From contig JAIQGI010000033.1 in the NCBI GenBank assembly GCA_020072565.1, forward strand, positions 1 to 64,000: a stretch of 64,000 nucleotides of DNA, written 5' to 3'. Under the pieces are notes generated by a model. It made no database searches, was not told the DNA's origin, and worked only from the letters and a program-made list of their open reading frames with translations. Made by a program: the position numbers and the translations under genes. Positions 53,868-63,479 of this stretch are shown one piece after another. Position 1 is the first letter of the stretch; the number at the start of each line of letters is the position of its first letter. The stretch is from Terriglobia bacterium (GTDB lineage: Bacteria; Acidobacteriota; UBA6911).

Positions 53868-54964
53868 TACTCTATGACCATGGCACTCAGGTTGTTCTGG
53901 TTGGCAATACTGATCTGAGCCGCTACATTGGCCGCAATTTGCGCAAAGGCCTTCCCTGCCGGTGATCCGGGCTCCTCGAGGACGATAGGCCGTCCGCTGT
54001 CTCCACCTTCCCGAATGCCGAGGTACAGCGGCACTTCTCCCAGAAACGGCACGTCGTACTTCCGGGCAGTAAGCTCGCCGCCGCCGTGGTTGAAGATGTG
54101 AGTACGGGTACTGCACTGCGGGCATTCGAAGTACGACATGTTCTCCACGATACCCAGGATCTCAACCCGCACCTGGCGAAACATCATGATTGCTTTGCGG
54201 GCGTCCTGCAAAGCCACGTCCTGCGGCGTGGTGACAACCACGGCACCCATGAGGGGGACAGTTTGCGTCAGCGAGAGCTGGACATCTCCTGTCCCGGGCG
54301 GGAGATCCACGAACAGGTAGTCCAGCTCGCCCCAATCCACCTGGCGTACGAACTGCTGAATGACGTTGTGGAGCATGGGACCGCGCCAGATGAGCGGCGT
54401 GTCTTGAGCTGCCAGAAAACCCATCGACATGACCTTCACGCCGAGATTGGAGAGCGGCTGAATCCGTTCGTTCACCGCATGAGGCTGCCCCGCGATTCCC
54501 ATCATCAAAGGGACATTGGGGCCGTAGATGTCTGCGTCGAGCAAACCAACATTCGCACCCGTATTGGCGAGGGCCACGGCCAGGTTGACCGTGACGGTGC
54601 TCTTCCCGACTCCGCCTTTGCCGCTGCCGACGGCTATGATGTTCTTGACCCCGGCAATATCCTGTTTGCCCATGCTGTGCCGGCCGGCGGTGACACTGGA
54701 CGACATCCGGATCTCGACCTCCCGAATGCCTTTTACCTGCAGGACCGCCTCACGGGCTTGCTGTTCCATCTCCTTCTTGACCGGACATGCCGGCGTCGTG
54801 AGTTCGATGGTAAAGGATGCCTTGCCCTGATCCACGCTCAGGCCTTTGATGAAGTTGAGTGTGACAATGTCCTTGTGCAGATCCGGATCCTTGACGCGGC
54901 GCAACGCATCGAGAACGGCCTGTTCCAAAGGTGCTACATGACGATTTTCTGAATGCTGTCCCAT
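53867..54964 (-). CDS. mrp: Mrp/ApbC-type iron-sulfur cluster carrier ATPase
   Basis: 365 residues. An N-terminal MIP18 domain (about 12-85; RRVKDPDLHKDIVTLNFIKG, with Cys60) leads into a deviant Walker P-loop ATPase: GSGKGGVGKST (113-123), LLDADIYGPNVPLMMG and FVDLPPGTGDVQLS. The CPQC pair (281-284) bridges a transferable [4Fe-4S] cluster between two subunits. It should deliver clusters to apoproteins in the cytoplasm. Same strand as the sucCD-ndk genes upstream, but separated by a small DUF2905 gene and spacers. Confidence 0.95.
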   Translation of the reverse strand: MGQHSENRHVAPLEQAVLDALRRVKDPDLHKDIVTLNFIKGLSVDQGKASFTIELTTPACPVKKEMEQQAREAVLQVKGIREVEIRMSSSVTAGRHSMGKQDIAGVKNIIAVGSGKGGVGKSTVTVNLAVALANTGANVGLLDADIYGPNVPLMMGIAGQPHAVNERIQPLSNLGVKVMSMGFLAAQDTPLIWRGPMLHNVIQQFVRQVDWGELDYLFVDLPPGTGDVQLSLTQTVPLMGAVVVTTPQDVALQDARKAIMMFRQVRVEILGIVENMSYFECPQCSTRTHIFNHGGGELTARKYDVPFLGEVPLYLGIREGGDSGRPIVLEEPGSPAGKAFAQIAANVAAQISIANQNNLSAMVIE

Positions 54965-55051
54965 GCGGCAAAACTATATGCCGCCGAGGTACACCTGTCA
55001 ACGCGACGAGTCTGCGGATCAGCGAAATGCGGAAACCTGGTGCTGGCGGTT

Positions 55052-55270
55052 CTACTTCTTGAGGAGGTAAACGACCAGGGTCAGAATGAGACTCAGGAGG
55101 ATCGAAGTGGTGATGGGGAAATAGAACCGGAAATTGTCCCGCTTGATTGCGATATCACCCGGAAGGCGTCCAAGCTTGAGAAAAGAGAAAAAATTCGAAT
55201 AGCTCAGGAGGAGACCCAGGACTATAAGGACAATGCCGACGACAATAAGCAGCCGGCCCATGGGAATCAT
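55052..55270 (-). CDS. DUF2905-family small membrane protein
   Basis: 72 residues with two membrane helices (LLIVVGIVLIVLGLLLSY and FPITTSILLSLILTLVVYLL). The loop FLKLGRLPGDIAIKRDNFRFYFP is diagnostic for this family of unknown function. ATG at 55270, with AGGAG 7 bases upstream. It lies between mrp and ndk, with about 90 and 120 bases on either side. Confidence 0.9.
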   Translation of the reverse strand: MIPMGRLLIVVGIVLIVLGLLLSYSNFFSFLKLGRLPGDIAIKRDNFRFYFPITTSILLSLILTLVVYLLKK

Positions 55271-55391
55271 GGGAGTCTCCTGTGAGCGCGGGATCTCCGG
55301 CCATCCCCCTCCGAGCGCTGGTTCGGGGGAGTCACGAAGAGGGAAGCCGGAAAGCCCGAACGCTCACATTAAAGAATCGCAAGATCTCGGC

Positions 55392-55811
55392 TCAGTTGCA
55401 AGCCTCGATCCGGCTGAAAAAGTACGCAGTCTCAAAAGCAGCCGTATCCGGCCCATCGGAGCCGTGGGTCGTGTTGCGCTCGATGGAAATGCCGAATTCT
55501 TTGCGGATCGTCCCCGCGACGGCCTTGGCCGGATCCGTCGCACCCATCAGATCGCGCCAGGAGGAAATGGCTCCCTCACCCGACAGAATCATCAGGACGA
55601 CCGGCCCTTCCGACATGAACGTGGTCAGGCTGTTGAAGAACGGCCTCTCCCTGTGGACCGCATAGAAGCCCTCCGCCTGCTTTTTGGACAGATGCGCCAT
55701 CTTCAGCGCCTTCACGGTCAAGCCCTGCTCCTCGATGCGCCGGATGATGGCACCGATCAGGTTGCGGGCAACTCCATCAGGTTTGATGATCGCAAGGGTT
55801 TGCTCGATCAT
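55392..55811 (-). CDS. ndk: Nucleoside diphosphate kinase
   Basis: 139 residues, standard length. It transfers the gamma phosphate of ATP to other nucleoside diphosphates. ERTL-like [18 protein letters not shown], the substrate loop, and the active-site NTTHGSD with phospho-acceptor His116 are intact. The ATG overlaps the sucD stop (AATGA). The coupling makes sense because the succinyl-CoA synthetase product can be interconverted between GTP and ATP by this enzyme. Confidence 0.97.
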   Translation of the reverse strand: MIEQTLAIIKPDGVARNLIGAIIRRIEEQGLTVKALKMAHLSKKQAEGFYAVHRERPFFNSLTTFMSEGPVVLMILSGEGAISSWRDLMGATDPAKAVAGTIRKEFGISIERNTTHGSDGPDTAAFETAYFFSRIEACN

Positions 55812-56686
55812 TTTTTCCCCTTAAGCGCTCTGGCGACCGCCTCGCCGATGTCGGCGGGACTGGTAACGACGTGCAGCCCGGCACTCCGCATGGCTTCCAT
55901 CTTCTCGGCCGCGGTCCCCTTACCTCCGGAGATTATGGCGCCGGCGTGCCCCATCCTGCGTCCAGGAGGCGCCGTCTGTCCGGCGACAAATCCGACCACC
56001 GGCTTCTTTACGTCTTGCTTGATGTAGGAGGCAGCCTCTTCCTCCGCGGTGCCGCCGATCTCACCGATCATCACGACCGCATGAGTGTCCGAATCGGCGT
56101 TGAACAGCTTGAGCGCGTCGATGAAGTTGGTGCCGATGATCGGGTCCCCGCCAATTCCGATGCAGGTCGATTGTCCCAGGCCCCTGCCTGTCAGCTGGCC
56201 GACTCCTTCATAGGTCAAGGTCCCGCTGCGTGAAACCAGGCCGACGTTCCCTTCCTTAAAGATTCTGCCCGGCATGATCCCGATCTTGCATTTCCCCGGC
56301 GATATGATGCCGGGGCAGTTCGGCCCGATCAGCCGGCTCTTGGAGCCGGCGAGCATGGACGAAACCCGGACCATGTCCAGCGTAGGCACCCCCTCGGTGA
56401 TGCACACGATCAGCGGCATTTGCGCCGCAATGGCTTCCATGATCGCGTCAGCGGCAAATGGAGGGGGAACAAAGATCACGGTGGCGTTGGCACCTTCCTT
56501 GGCGACCGCCTCGGCGACGGTATTGAAGACGGGAATGCCCTCGTGCGAGGTGCCTCCCTTGCCGGGCGTTACGCCCGCGACCACTTTCGTTCCATAAGCA
56601 ATGCACTGCTGGGTATGAAACGATCCCTCACGTCCCGTAATTCCCTGCACTGCCAAACGGGTGTTTTTATCAACGAGTATGGACAA
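55808..56686 (-). CDS. sucD: Succinyl-CoA synthetase, alpha subunit
   Basis: 292 residues. The CoA-binding Rossmann domain ([22 protein letters not shown]) and ligase domain are complete. The phosphorylated histidine is His247 in [10 protein letters not shown], and [12 protein letters not shown] carries the Glu of the power helix. With SucC it makes succinate and ATP or GTP from succinyl-CoA in the citric acid cycle. It starts 11 bases after sucC and overlaps ndk. Confidence 0.97.
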   Translation of the reverse strand: MSILVDKNTRLAVQGITGREGSFHTQQCIAYGTKVVAGVTPGKGGTSHEGIPVFNTVAEAVAKEGANATVIFVPPPFAADAIMEAIAAQMPLIVCITEGVPTLDMVRVSSMLAGSKSRLIGPNCPGIISPGKCKIGIMPGRIFKEGNVGLVSRSGTLTYEGVGQLTGRGLGQSTCIGIGGDPIIGTNFIDALKLFNADSDTHAVVMIGEIGGTAEEEAASYIKQDVKKPVVGFVAGQTAPPGRRMGHAGAIISGGKGTAAEKMEAMRSAGLHVVTSPADIGEAVARALKGKK

Positions 56687-56697
56687 GGCGATTCTCC

Positions 56698-57855
56698 TTA
56701 TGTAGCCAGTGCAACAACTTTTTCCGCAGCGTCCTTCATGCCGTCGGCGACCGTGAACTTGAGCCCGGAGGTTTTGAGAATCTCCTGGCCGCGTTCGACG
56801 TTCGTTCCCTCCAGCCTGACCACGATAGGAACGCTGATGCCCATGGAACGTGCCGCCTCGACAACACCGCTGGCAACTATGTCGCAGCGCATGATTCCGC
56901 CAAAAATATTGATGAGGACTGCTTTGACGTTCTTGTCGCCCAGCAGAATCTGGAATGCATTTCGAACCATCTCGGTCGTGGCGCTGCCTCCGACATCGAG
57001 GAAGTTGGCCGGACTGCCGCCCGCAAGTTTGATGATGTCCATGGTGGCCATGGCGAGTCCGGCGCCATTGACCATGCAGCCGATGTTGCCATCGAGCCGG
57101 ATGTAGTTGATGCCGTAACGCGATGCCTGGATTTCGAGCCCGTCCTCCTCGTAATAATCCCGTAGCTCCAACAGTTCCTTGTGGCGGTAGACCGCGTTGT
57201 CGTCGAGGTTGATCTTGGCATCGAGTGCCAGCAGCCTTCCATCCTCGGTGAGGAGAAATGGATTGATCTCGACCAGGGATGCGTCCGTGGCCTCGAATGC
57301 CCGGTAGAGCGCGGTCATGAATTTGGCCGCAGGTGCAAGCAACTCTCCCGTCAATCCCAGGCCGAAGGCCAGGCGACGGGCATTGAAGGCCTGAAAGCCT
57401 ACCTTTGGCTCAATATATTCCTTATTGATCAGATGGGGCGTTTCCGCGGCCACCTTCTCGATGTCCATGCCTCCTTCGGTCGATGTCATAAAGACGGCAC
57501 GCTGGCTGGCCCGATCGATGACGATGCCCAGGTAAAACTCCTTCTTGATGCGCATGCCTTCTTCGATCAGCACACGTCTGACCGTGCGTCCTTCGGGGCC
57601 GGTCTGGTGGGTCACCAGCGTCATGCCGATGATCTGGTGTGCAAGTTTCTCGGCTTCCGCGGGGCTGGCGGCAAGCTTGACACCGCCACCTTTGCCGCGG
57701 CCTCCCGCATGGATCTGCGCCTTCACCACGACGGTCCCGCCGAGTCGAGCGGCGATGTCATAGACCTCGTAGGGATTCGACGCAACTTCGCCGCGGGGAA
57801 TCGGGACGCCGAACTGAGCTAGAATTTTCTTCGCTTGGTATTCGTGTATCTTCAC
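56698..57855 (-). CDS. sucC: Succinyl-CoA synthetase, beta subunit
   Basis: 385 residues. [22 protein letters not shown] opens the ATP-grasp domain. [20 protein letters not shown] binds the nucleotide, and [29 protein letters not shown] with [10 protein letters not shown] forms the interface with SucD. The start codon is GTG at 57855, with GAAGGGGAAG upstream. It is the first gene of the sucC-sucD-ndk operon. The spacer to the divergent methyltransferase is 171 bases; no convincing promoter was found by eye. Confidence 0.97.
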   Translation of the reverse strand: MKIHEYQAKKILAQFGVPIPRGEVASNPYEVYDIAARLGGTVVVKAQIHAGGRGKGGGVKLAASPAEAEKLAHQIIGMTLVTHQTGPEGRTVRRVLIEEGMRIKKEFYLGIVIDRASQRAVFMTSTEGGMDIEKVAAETPHLINKEYIEPKVGFQAFNARRLAFGLGLTGELLAPAAKFMTALYRAFEATDASLVEINPFLLTEDGRLLALDAKINLDDNAVYRHKELLELRDYYEEDGLEIQASRYGINYIRLDGNIGCMVNGAGLAMATMDIIKLAGGSPANFLDVGGSATTEMVRNAFQILLGDKNVKAVLINIFGGIMRCDIVASGVVEAARSMGISVPIVVRLEGTNVERGQEILKTSGLKFTVADGMKDAAEKVVALAT

Positions 57856-58026
57856 GTGACTTCCCCTTCCCTGAGAGGCCCTACGCGTCCCCAGGGATTC
57901 ATCAATAGGTAAGTAAAGAGTGCACTCGCAGGAGCCTGTAGGGAGGCCCCAGGAAAACCGGTAATATTATTTCACTGATGGGCAGCAAGCAATGGAAAAA
58001 CTCGATGCTCTGGGGCACAATGAGCC

Positions 58027-58992
58027 ATGCTCATATGTCCGAGGTGCGGCTCCGCATTGCAGCAGGCCGGCAATAGCGTCGTCTCCTGCCGGTGCGGGGG
58101 AACCTACCCGCGGCTCCCTTCCGGAGGACTCGATTTCCTTCAAGGCGCTGAATTCGCCGACTTCGATCTCGACGAAGAAGACGGCGTGCAGCGCGCCCTG
58201 CTCGAGCAGGAAGCCGATGGCGTCACTGCGCGGATGGACGGATTCCTCACTCCGCTTATCAGGCGTTTTGCCTTGTCCTCGGGGAAGCCCTCAAACCGTC
58301 TTGCGATCCTCGATTGTGGTTGTGGCAACGGGCTGTCGGTCGATATCCTTACAGCGCAGGGTATGGACGCCTGGGGCATCGACGCCGGCAGTGCCCGCCA
58401 TCAACAATGGCGCCGGCGTCTTGCCCCTGGACGCCTCCTGTCAGCAAACGCGCTCCGGATCCCGTTTGCGGACGCAACCTTCGACGTGGTTCTCTCGTCC
58501 GGGCTGGTGGAGCATATCGGAATCCATGAAGAGGAAGGGAACGGCTACCGGGCCCAACGGCTTCCCGATTGCGATGAGCAGCGAGAGCAGTTTGTGCGCG
58601 AGTTAGTTCGAGTACTCAAGATCGACGGCTTCATTTTGATGGATCATCCCAACGGCGCTTTCCCCGCCGATTTCTGGCACGGCGGCGAGGCCGGCAGCAT
58701 CCGCTGGCACAGGCCGCATGGGGACATGCTCCCACGCTTCCCGGAAATCGTGAGGTACTTTCGGCTGGCCGATCCTTCCTTGAATTTGGTGTCGCTGTCG
58801 CCGAGCCGCAGGCTGAGCTTCAACAAGGTCGGCGTCCACTGGTACGGGCGCCTCTTCGCTCCGGCGATGAAAACCTGGCTTCAAGTCATGGACATTCCAG
58901 CGGTTTCGTTTCTGGCGCGCAGCTGCCTGAACCCCTATCTGGTCACTGTCGCGGCAAGACAGCGCGACCTCCGCCGATGGCTTTATCCTTGA
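58027..58992 (+). CDS. Zinc-ribbon plus class I SAM methyltransferase
   Basis: 321 residues. The N-terminus has a small zinc-ribbon (Cys4, Cys7, Cys21, Cys23: CPRC and CRC) of the Trm112/YbaR-like type. The methyltransferase core has motif I ILDCGCGNG (93-101), FDVVLSSGLVEHIGIHEEEG and VLKIDGFILMDHPNG. The last 80 residues are basic and contain aromatic pairs, perhaps for membrane or substrate contact. The domain order is like that of the enzyme at 9906-10952 but sequence similarity is limited to the fold. Substrate unknown. It is a single gene, divergent from sucC. Confidence 0.83.
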   Translation: MLICPRCGSALQQAGNSVVSCRCGGTYPRLPSGGLDFLQGAEFADFDLDEEDGVQRALLEQEADGVTARMDGFLTPLIRRFALSSGKPSNRLAILDCGCGNGLSVDILTAQGMDAWGIDAGSARHQQWRRRLAPGRLLSANALRIPFADATFDVVLSSGLVEHIGIHEEEGNGYRAQRLPDCDEQREQFVRELVRVLKIDGFILMDHPNGAFPADFWHGGEAGSIRWHRPHGDMLPRFPEIVRYFRLADPSLNLVSLSPSRRLSFNKVGVHWYGRLFAPAMKTWLQVMDIPAVSFLARSCLNPYLVTVAARQRDLRRWLYP

Positions 58993-59063
58993 CGCCACAA
59001 GAATCCAACCGGTAGCTGGGCAGATGAGGCTCCGCGGGCATCCTCGTCCATCTGTAGCTCTGT

Positions 59064-62000
59064 CTAGATCCCACTCAAGTCGGGCGACGCCTTCATCCGG
59101 ATCACGATCAGAGTGATATCGTCGTTCTGCGGATGAACCCCGCGCCACTCATCACCCAGGGCGATCAGGTGGTCGATAATTGCCTTGGGCGGAAGCTTCC
59201 CGGACTTCTCGAAGCACTCCAGAACTCTCGGAAAGTCCAGGGTTTCGTCTTGGGCATCGTGCAGGTCCGTCAGGCCGTCCGTCATCAGCAGCAACACGTC
59301 GCCCGTTGAAAGGCGGAAAGCCGTTTCCTCATAAGGAAGGTCGATCGACGATCCCAGGAACATTCCTCCCACCGGAACGGTCTCCACCCTGCCCGATTCC
59401 GCCCGGAAGATAAAAATAGGCGGCATCGCCGCTGCACAAGCCCTTGCCCGCCCCTTCTGGAGGTGGAGCAGGGTCAGGGCCATCAGCATGTTCTGAAGGT
59501 TCATGTTGCGCAAGATGCGGTTGCACTGAACGAGGAAATTGGTCAGGTCGGGGTCACCGCCGAGCGTGCTGAACAAACCTTTCATTACTGCAACCATGAT
59601 CCCGGCGCTGGTACCGTGCCCGGTGGCGTCCCCGACGGCAACCGCCAGGGATCCGTCCTCGGAGAGGCCAAAGTCGAAGTAGTCCCCCCCGACCTCAGTT
59701 GCCGTATGCATGCAGACCGCGATTTCATAATCAGGGTGGTCCGGCAAGGATTCCGGAAGCATCGACACCTGCAGGCGCCTTGCCTCCTCCAGCTCTTTCG
59801 TTTTTCTCTGGTTCTCGGCCTGGATGGCCGCCGCCTGGGTCGCCGCGAGTTTCGCCTGAATTTCTGCCGTACCCGCGCGCAGCTCGGCTTCCCGAACCCG
59901 AGCCTTTTCCCGCTCACGCTGCCTCACGAAGAGCAGGACCGAGCTGAAAATAAATCCCACGAGCAGGGCATAGAGACCAAACGCCCAGCGTGTGCTCCAC
60001 CACGGAGGCCGCACGATGATCCGGAGTGAAGCACCTTCCTGGTTCCAGACCCCGTCACTGTTCGATCCTTTCACCCTGAGGATGTACTCACCGCTCGGCA
60101 GGGTCGTGAACATCACGAAACGCCGCGTCCCGAGTTCGATCCACTCGTCGTTCAACCCTTCCAGGCGATACTTGTACTGATTTTTGATGGGAGACGCATA
60201 ATGGAGCGCAGAAAACTCAAATGAGATTGTCTGGTCCAGATAGGAGAGCGCGATGGATGGACTGAAGGTAATGGACTTGTCGAGAATGCCGCGTCGGCCC
60301 TCGAAGTCGCCGATCGGAACCGCCTTGTTGAGCAGGCGGAAATCGGTGATCACGACCGGGGGAACAAAAGGATTATCCTGAATCCGACCCGGCATGAATG
60401 CGTTGAATCCCCGTACTCCTCCGAAAAACATCTCCCCCTTCGGGCTCCTGTAATACGCGCCTCCGTTGAACTCATTGCTCTGCAAACCGTCCTCAACGGT
60501 GAAGGACCGGAAGATTCCTTCCGCAGGCTTATATCGACACAGACCCGAGTTGGTGCTTATCCAGAGATGGGCCGCATCATCCTCCAGGATTCCGTAAACG
60601 ACATCGTCGGGCAAGCCGTCCGACTTCCGGAGTTGAGTAAAGCTGCCCGTCATGCGGTTCAGCCTGTTGAGACCGCCTCCATAGGTGGCCAGCCAGAGGT
60701 CCCCTCCCTTATCAGGGTGGATGGCGAACACGTAGTCATTGCTCAGACTGCGCGGATCGCGGGGATCATTCCGATAGCGCGTGAACACTCCAGTATCCCT
60801 GTCGAACGCGTTGAGCCCTCCTCCATGCGTGCCGATCCACATAACGCCGGCAGCGTCCTCGCAGATGACCCGGACATAATTGTTGCTGATGCTGTGCGGA
60901 TTGTCGGGATCATGCCTGAAGTGGGTGAATTTCCCGGTAGCGGGATCGAGTCGGTCGAGCCCGCCGCCATAGGTACCGACCCATATTGTGCCCGCTCGAT
61001 CCTCATACACAGTTCGCAGCTCATCGAAGCTGAGACTTCCGGGATCATCCGCATGGTGCCTGTAGTGAGAAAACCGTCCCGTGGCAGGGTCCAGTCGGTC
61101 CAGCCCGCCGCCGTTAGTGGCCAGCCATAGCAATCCCCTGCGATCCTGGATGATCATGCGGATGGAATCAAAGCTCAGGCTGTCGGGATTGCCGGGATCG
61201 TGCCGGTAATGAGCGATGCTGCCCCGGGCGGCATCCAACCGGTTCAGACCACCGTCATTGGTGCCGATCCAAAGGCTGCCGGATGAATCCTCCCAGAAGG
61301 ACCAGACGATGTCACTGTTCAGGCTGTTGGGGTCGTCGGGATCGTTCATGAAGTGGAGGAACTCTTTTTTCTTCAGATCGGTCTTGTTCAGCCCCTCTCC
61401 GTAGGTACCAACCCAGAGCACACCGGACCGATCTTCGAACAGCGAATATATGCGATTGCTGCTCAGGCTGGTTCGATTCCCAGGATCCTGCAGGTATCGG
61501 GTGAAGGTCCCGGTTTCCTCGTCAAACCGGTTCAGGCCGCCTCCGTCGGTGCCGATCCACAGCGTCCCCGTACTGTCCTCCATCAGGGCGAGCACGGCGT
61601 CGCTGCCAAGACTGAGAGGATTCCCGGGATCATGGCGGTAACGGACGAATCTCCCCTTGCCTGGGTCCAGCCGGTTCAGGCCACCGCCGTAAGTGCCGAC
61701 CCACAGGTTGCCACGGCGGTCCATCAAAACCGCCCTCACATCGTTGTTGCTTAAGCTGCGCGGATCTCCAGGCTGGTTGAGGAAGCGCGTGAAATTGCCG
61801 CTCGCCGTGTTCAACCGGTTGAGCCCGCCCCCCTGTGTGCCCACCCAAAGAACTCCGGCGGTGTCACCCGCGATGGCTCGGACATCATTATGGCTCAAGC
61901 TGGATGGGTCCCTGGGATCGTTCAGATAATGAATGAATTCGCCGGTGTCCCTCTTGAGCCGGTTAAGACCCCCATCCGTAGTGCCCACCCAGAGCTCGCC

Positions 62001-62450
62001 GTTGCGATCTTCGAAAATGGCGCGGACGATGTCGCTGCCAAGACTCCGCGGATTGCCCGGATCATGCCTCCAGTGCGTGAATTGTTCCGTCTCGCGGTCG
62101 AAACGCTCGAGGCCCTGGTAGAAGGTTCCTACCCAGATGGTGCCCCGATGGTCGATGCAAACGGCCTTTAGTTCATTGTGAGCCAGGCTGCGGGGATCAC
62201 TGGAGTTGTGCTTGAATATGCGAAAGTTGTATCCGTCGAAGCGGTTGATGCCATCCTCGGTAATGAACCACATGAACCCCGTCTGATCTTGCGCAATGCC
62301 CTCGACAATACTCTGGGAAAGTCCCTGTTCAATGGAGATGTGTTGAAATACCAATGTCGGATGAGACCTGCGCCCGGCGGGATATGCGGTGAGCGTCGAG
62401 ATACCCAGCAATAAGCCGGCAAACAGGATTCCCTTCACTCCAATCCGCAT
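59064..62450 (-). CDS. Two-propeller periplasmic receptor fused to a PP2C/SpoIIE phosphatase
   Basis: 1128 residues. A signal sequence is followed by about 14 propeller blades, each with a LWVGTxGGGLNRLD-type motif and a roughly 48-residue period (Reg_prop); this fits two seven-bladed propellers. A Y_Y_Y domain (about 735-800; YKYRLEGLNDEWIELG), a membrane helix (about 825-845) and a coiled coil rich in Ala, Gln and Glu come next. The cytoplasmic SpoIIE domain has EVGGDYFDFG, VAVGDATGHGTSAG and LLLMTDGLTD, the metal-binding Asp residues of PP2C. Related receptors usually end in a histidine kinase. Here an external ligand would control a Ser/Thr phosphatase, perhaps acting on an anti-sigma antagonist; no such gene is adjacent. 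Confidence 0.92.
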   Translation of the reverse strand: MRIGVKGILFAGLLLGISTLTAYPAGRRSHPTLVFQHISIEQGLSQSIVEGIAQDQTGFMWFITEDGINRFDGYNFRIFKHNSSDPRSLAHNELKAVCIDHRGTIWVGTFYQGLERFDRETEQFTHWRHDPGNPRSLGSDIVRAIFEDRNGELWVGTTDGGLNRLKRDTGEFIHYLNDPRDPSSLSHNDVRAIAGDTAGVLWVGTQGGGLNRLNTASGNFTRFLNQPGDPRSLSNNDVRAVLMDRRGNLWVGTYGGGLNRLDPGKGRFVRYRHDPGNPLSLGSDAVLALMEDSTGTLWIGTDGGGLNRFDEETGTFTRYLQDPGNRTSLSSNRIYSLFEDRSGVLWVGTYGEGLNKTDLKKKEFLHFMNDPDDPNSLNSDIVWSFWEDSSGSLWIGTNDGGLNRLDAARGSIAHYRHDPGNPDSLSFDSIRMIIQDRRGLLWLATNGGGLDRLDPATGRFSHYRHHADDPGSLSFDELRTVYEDRAGTIWVGTYGGGLDRLDPATGKFTHFRHDPDNPHSISNNYVRVICEDAAGVMWIGTHGGGLNAFDRDTGVFTRYRNDPRDPRSLSNDYVFAIHPDKGGDLWLATYGGGLNRLNRMTGSFTQLRKSDGLPDDVVYGILEDDAAHLWISTNSGLCRYKPAEGIFRSFTVEDGLQSNEFNGGAYYRSPKGEMFFGGVRGFNAFMPGRIQDNPFVPPVVITDFRLLNKAVPIGDFEGRRGILDKSITFSPSIALSYLDQTISFEFSALHYASPIKNQYKYRLEGLNDEWIELGTRRFVMFTTLPSGEYILRVKGSNSDGVWNQEGASLRIIVRPPWWSTRWAFGLYALLVGFIFSSVLLFVRQREREKARVREAELRAGTAEIQAKLAATQAAAIQAENQRKTKELEEARRLQVSMLPESLPDHPDYEIAVCMHTATEVGGDYFDFGLSEDGSLAVAVGDATGHGTSAGIMVAVMKGLFSTLGGDPDLTNFLVQCNRILRNMNLQNMLMALTLLHLQKGRARACAAAMPPIFIFRAESGRVETVPVGGMFLGSSIDLPYEETAFRLSTGDVLLLMTDGLTDLHDAQDETLDFPRVLECFEKSGKLPPKAIIDHLIALGDEWRGVHPQNDDITLIVIRMKASPDLSGI

Positions 62451-62815
62451 ATTCGTCTTCTCCCGCGAAGGCGGCCTCGAAGCGAGACAGGTCAGCGGAC
62501 GACGGCACGCGAGCGCTGGAATGCTGCCACGGAAAGGGGAGGAACACGAGCCCGGATTCTGCCGTAGTCAATTCAGGATACTACAACACCTCTCCGGCGC
62601 AGCACAAAAGCAGATTGCAGGGCGCCCAGGCCATGGAAAGACCGTCGGAACACTCTCCCATGGCCGTACACTTCCAGGCTTCGTTGCGGCGCCGCTCCCC
62701 TTATTCGATTGCTCTTTTCACGCGGTCGCGATAAAACTTTTCGACGGCCGCCGGCGGGCATGCCTATGCGAGGATCACCGGCGCCGGCCGAGCCGGCCTG
62801 AATTGTGAGGCGACA
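62451..62815. other. Divergent intergenic region of 365 bp
   Basis: It lies between the receptor-phosphatase gene (minus) and the DUF442-like gene (plus). No gene or repeat family is recognisable. GC-rich palindromic words lie at 62740-62800 (GGCCGCCGGCGG, CCGGCGCCGG). Confidence 0.4.
62709..62737 (+). promoter_or_regulatory. Candidate promoter of the DUF442-like gene
   Basis: TTGCTC (62709-62714), a 17-base spacer and TAAAAC (62732-62737). It would give a leader of about 70 bases. Both hexamers are imperfect. Confidence 0.35.
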
Positions 62816-63361
62816 ATGAAGAATTCGCACAGGCTATTGGTAAATTTAGTCCTGCTTTTGGCGGTGTCCACGGCCCTGCGGGCCCAGGTGCCGGAGGCGG
62901 CACAGGATAAGCCGAAACCGCCGCTCCCCAACTATGTCGAACTCTCGTCCCTCATCGGTACGGGTGGCCAGCCCGACGAGACGGGCATGAAGCAGCTGGC
63001 CGAGAAGGGGTACAAGTGCATCATCAACCTTCGCACCAGTGGCGAGGCGGTCGACCTGGCTGCCGAGGAAAAGCAGGCCAGGCAACTCGGGCTGCGATAT
63101 TACATGGTTCCATTCAGCGGCAAAGAACCCAGCGAGGAGCAGGCGCTGGCCTTCAATGCACTGATGTCGGCGCTGAAGGAAGAAAAGGTCTTCGTCCATT
63201 GTACGATCGGAGCCCGGGTGGCCACCCTCATGACGATCTACTTCGCCCTCGAGCAGGGAATGTCGCCGGACGCGGCCGAGCAGCAGGCTTGGAAAATCGG
63301 CCTGCGAATACCCGAATTACTCGAGTTCTCAAAGCGGGTCATTGAACACCACAAGAAATAG
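62816..63361 (+). CDS. Exported DUF442/beta-lactamase-hydrolase-like phosphatase
   Basis: 181 residues. A signal peptide (LLVNLVLLLAVSTALRAQ) is followed by a dual-specificity-phosphatase-like fold: SSLIGTGGQPDETGMKQLAEKGYKCIINLR is the N-terminal pattern of the DUF442 family. The P-loop is VHCTIGAR with Cys129 and Arg134, the C-x4-R spacing of that family rather than the classic C-x5-R. The general acid is not obvious. The export signal is notable, since many relatives are cytoplasmic. Substrate unknown. It is divergent from the propeller receptor, which carries another phosphatase. Confidence 0.82.
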   Translation: MKNSHRLLVNLVLLLAVSTALRAQVPEAAQDKPKPPLPNYVELSSLIGTGGQPDETGMKQLAEKGYKCIINLRTSGEAVDLAAEEKQARQLGLRYYMVPFSGKEPSEEQALAFNALMSALKEEKVFVHCTIGARVATLMTIYFALEQGMSPDAAEQQAWKIGLRIPELLEFSKRVIEHHKK

Positions 63362-63479
63362 GCCCTTCAGAACCAATGGATTTCTCTCGAACGTCCGGAG
63401 TGCGGGCGCCATGCGATCTCCAGTCGATTCAAGCCATCGGAGAGAGCAGGAACGACCCGGCCATGCGCGGAGGCACACA

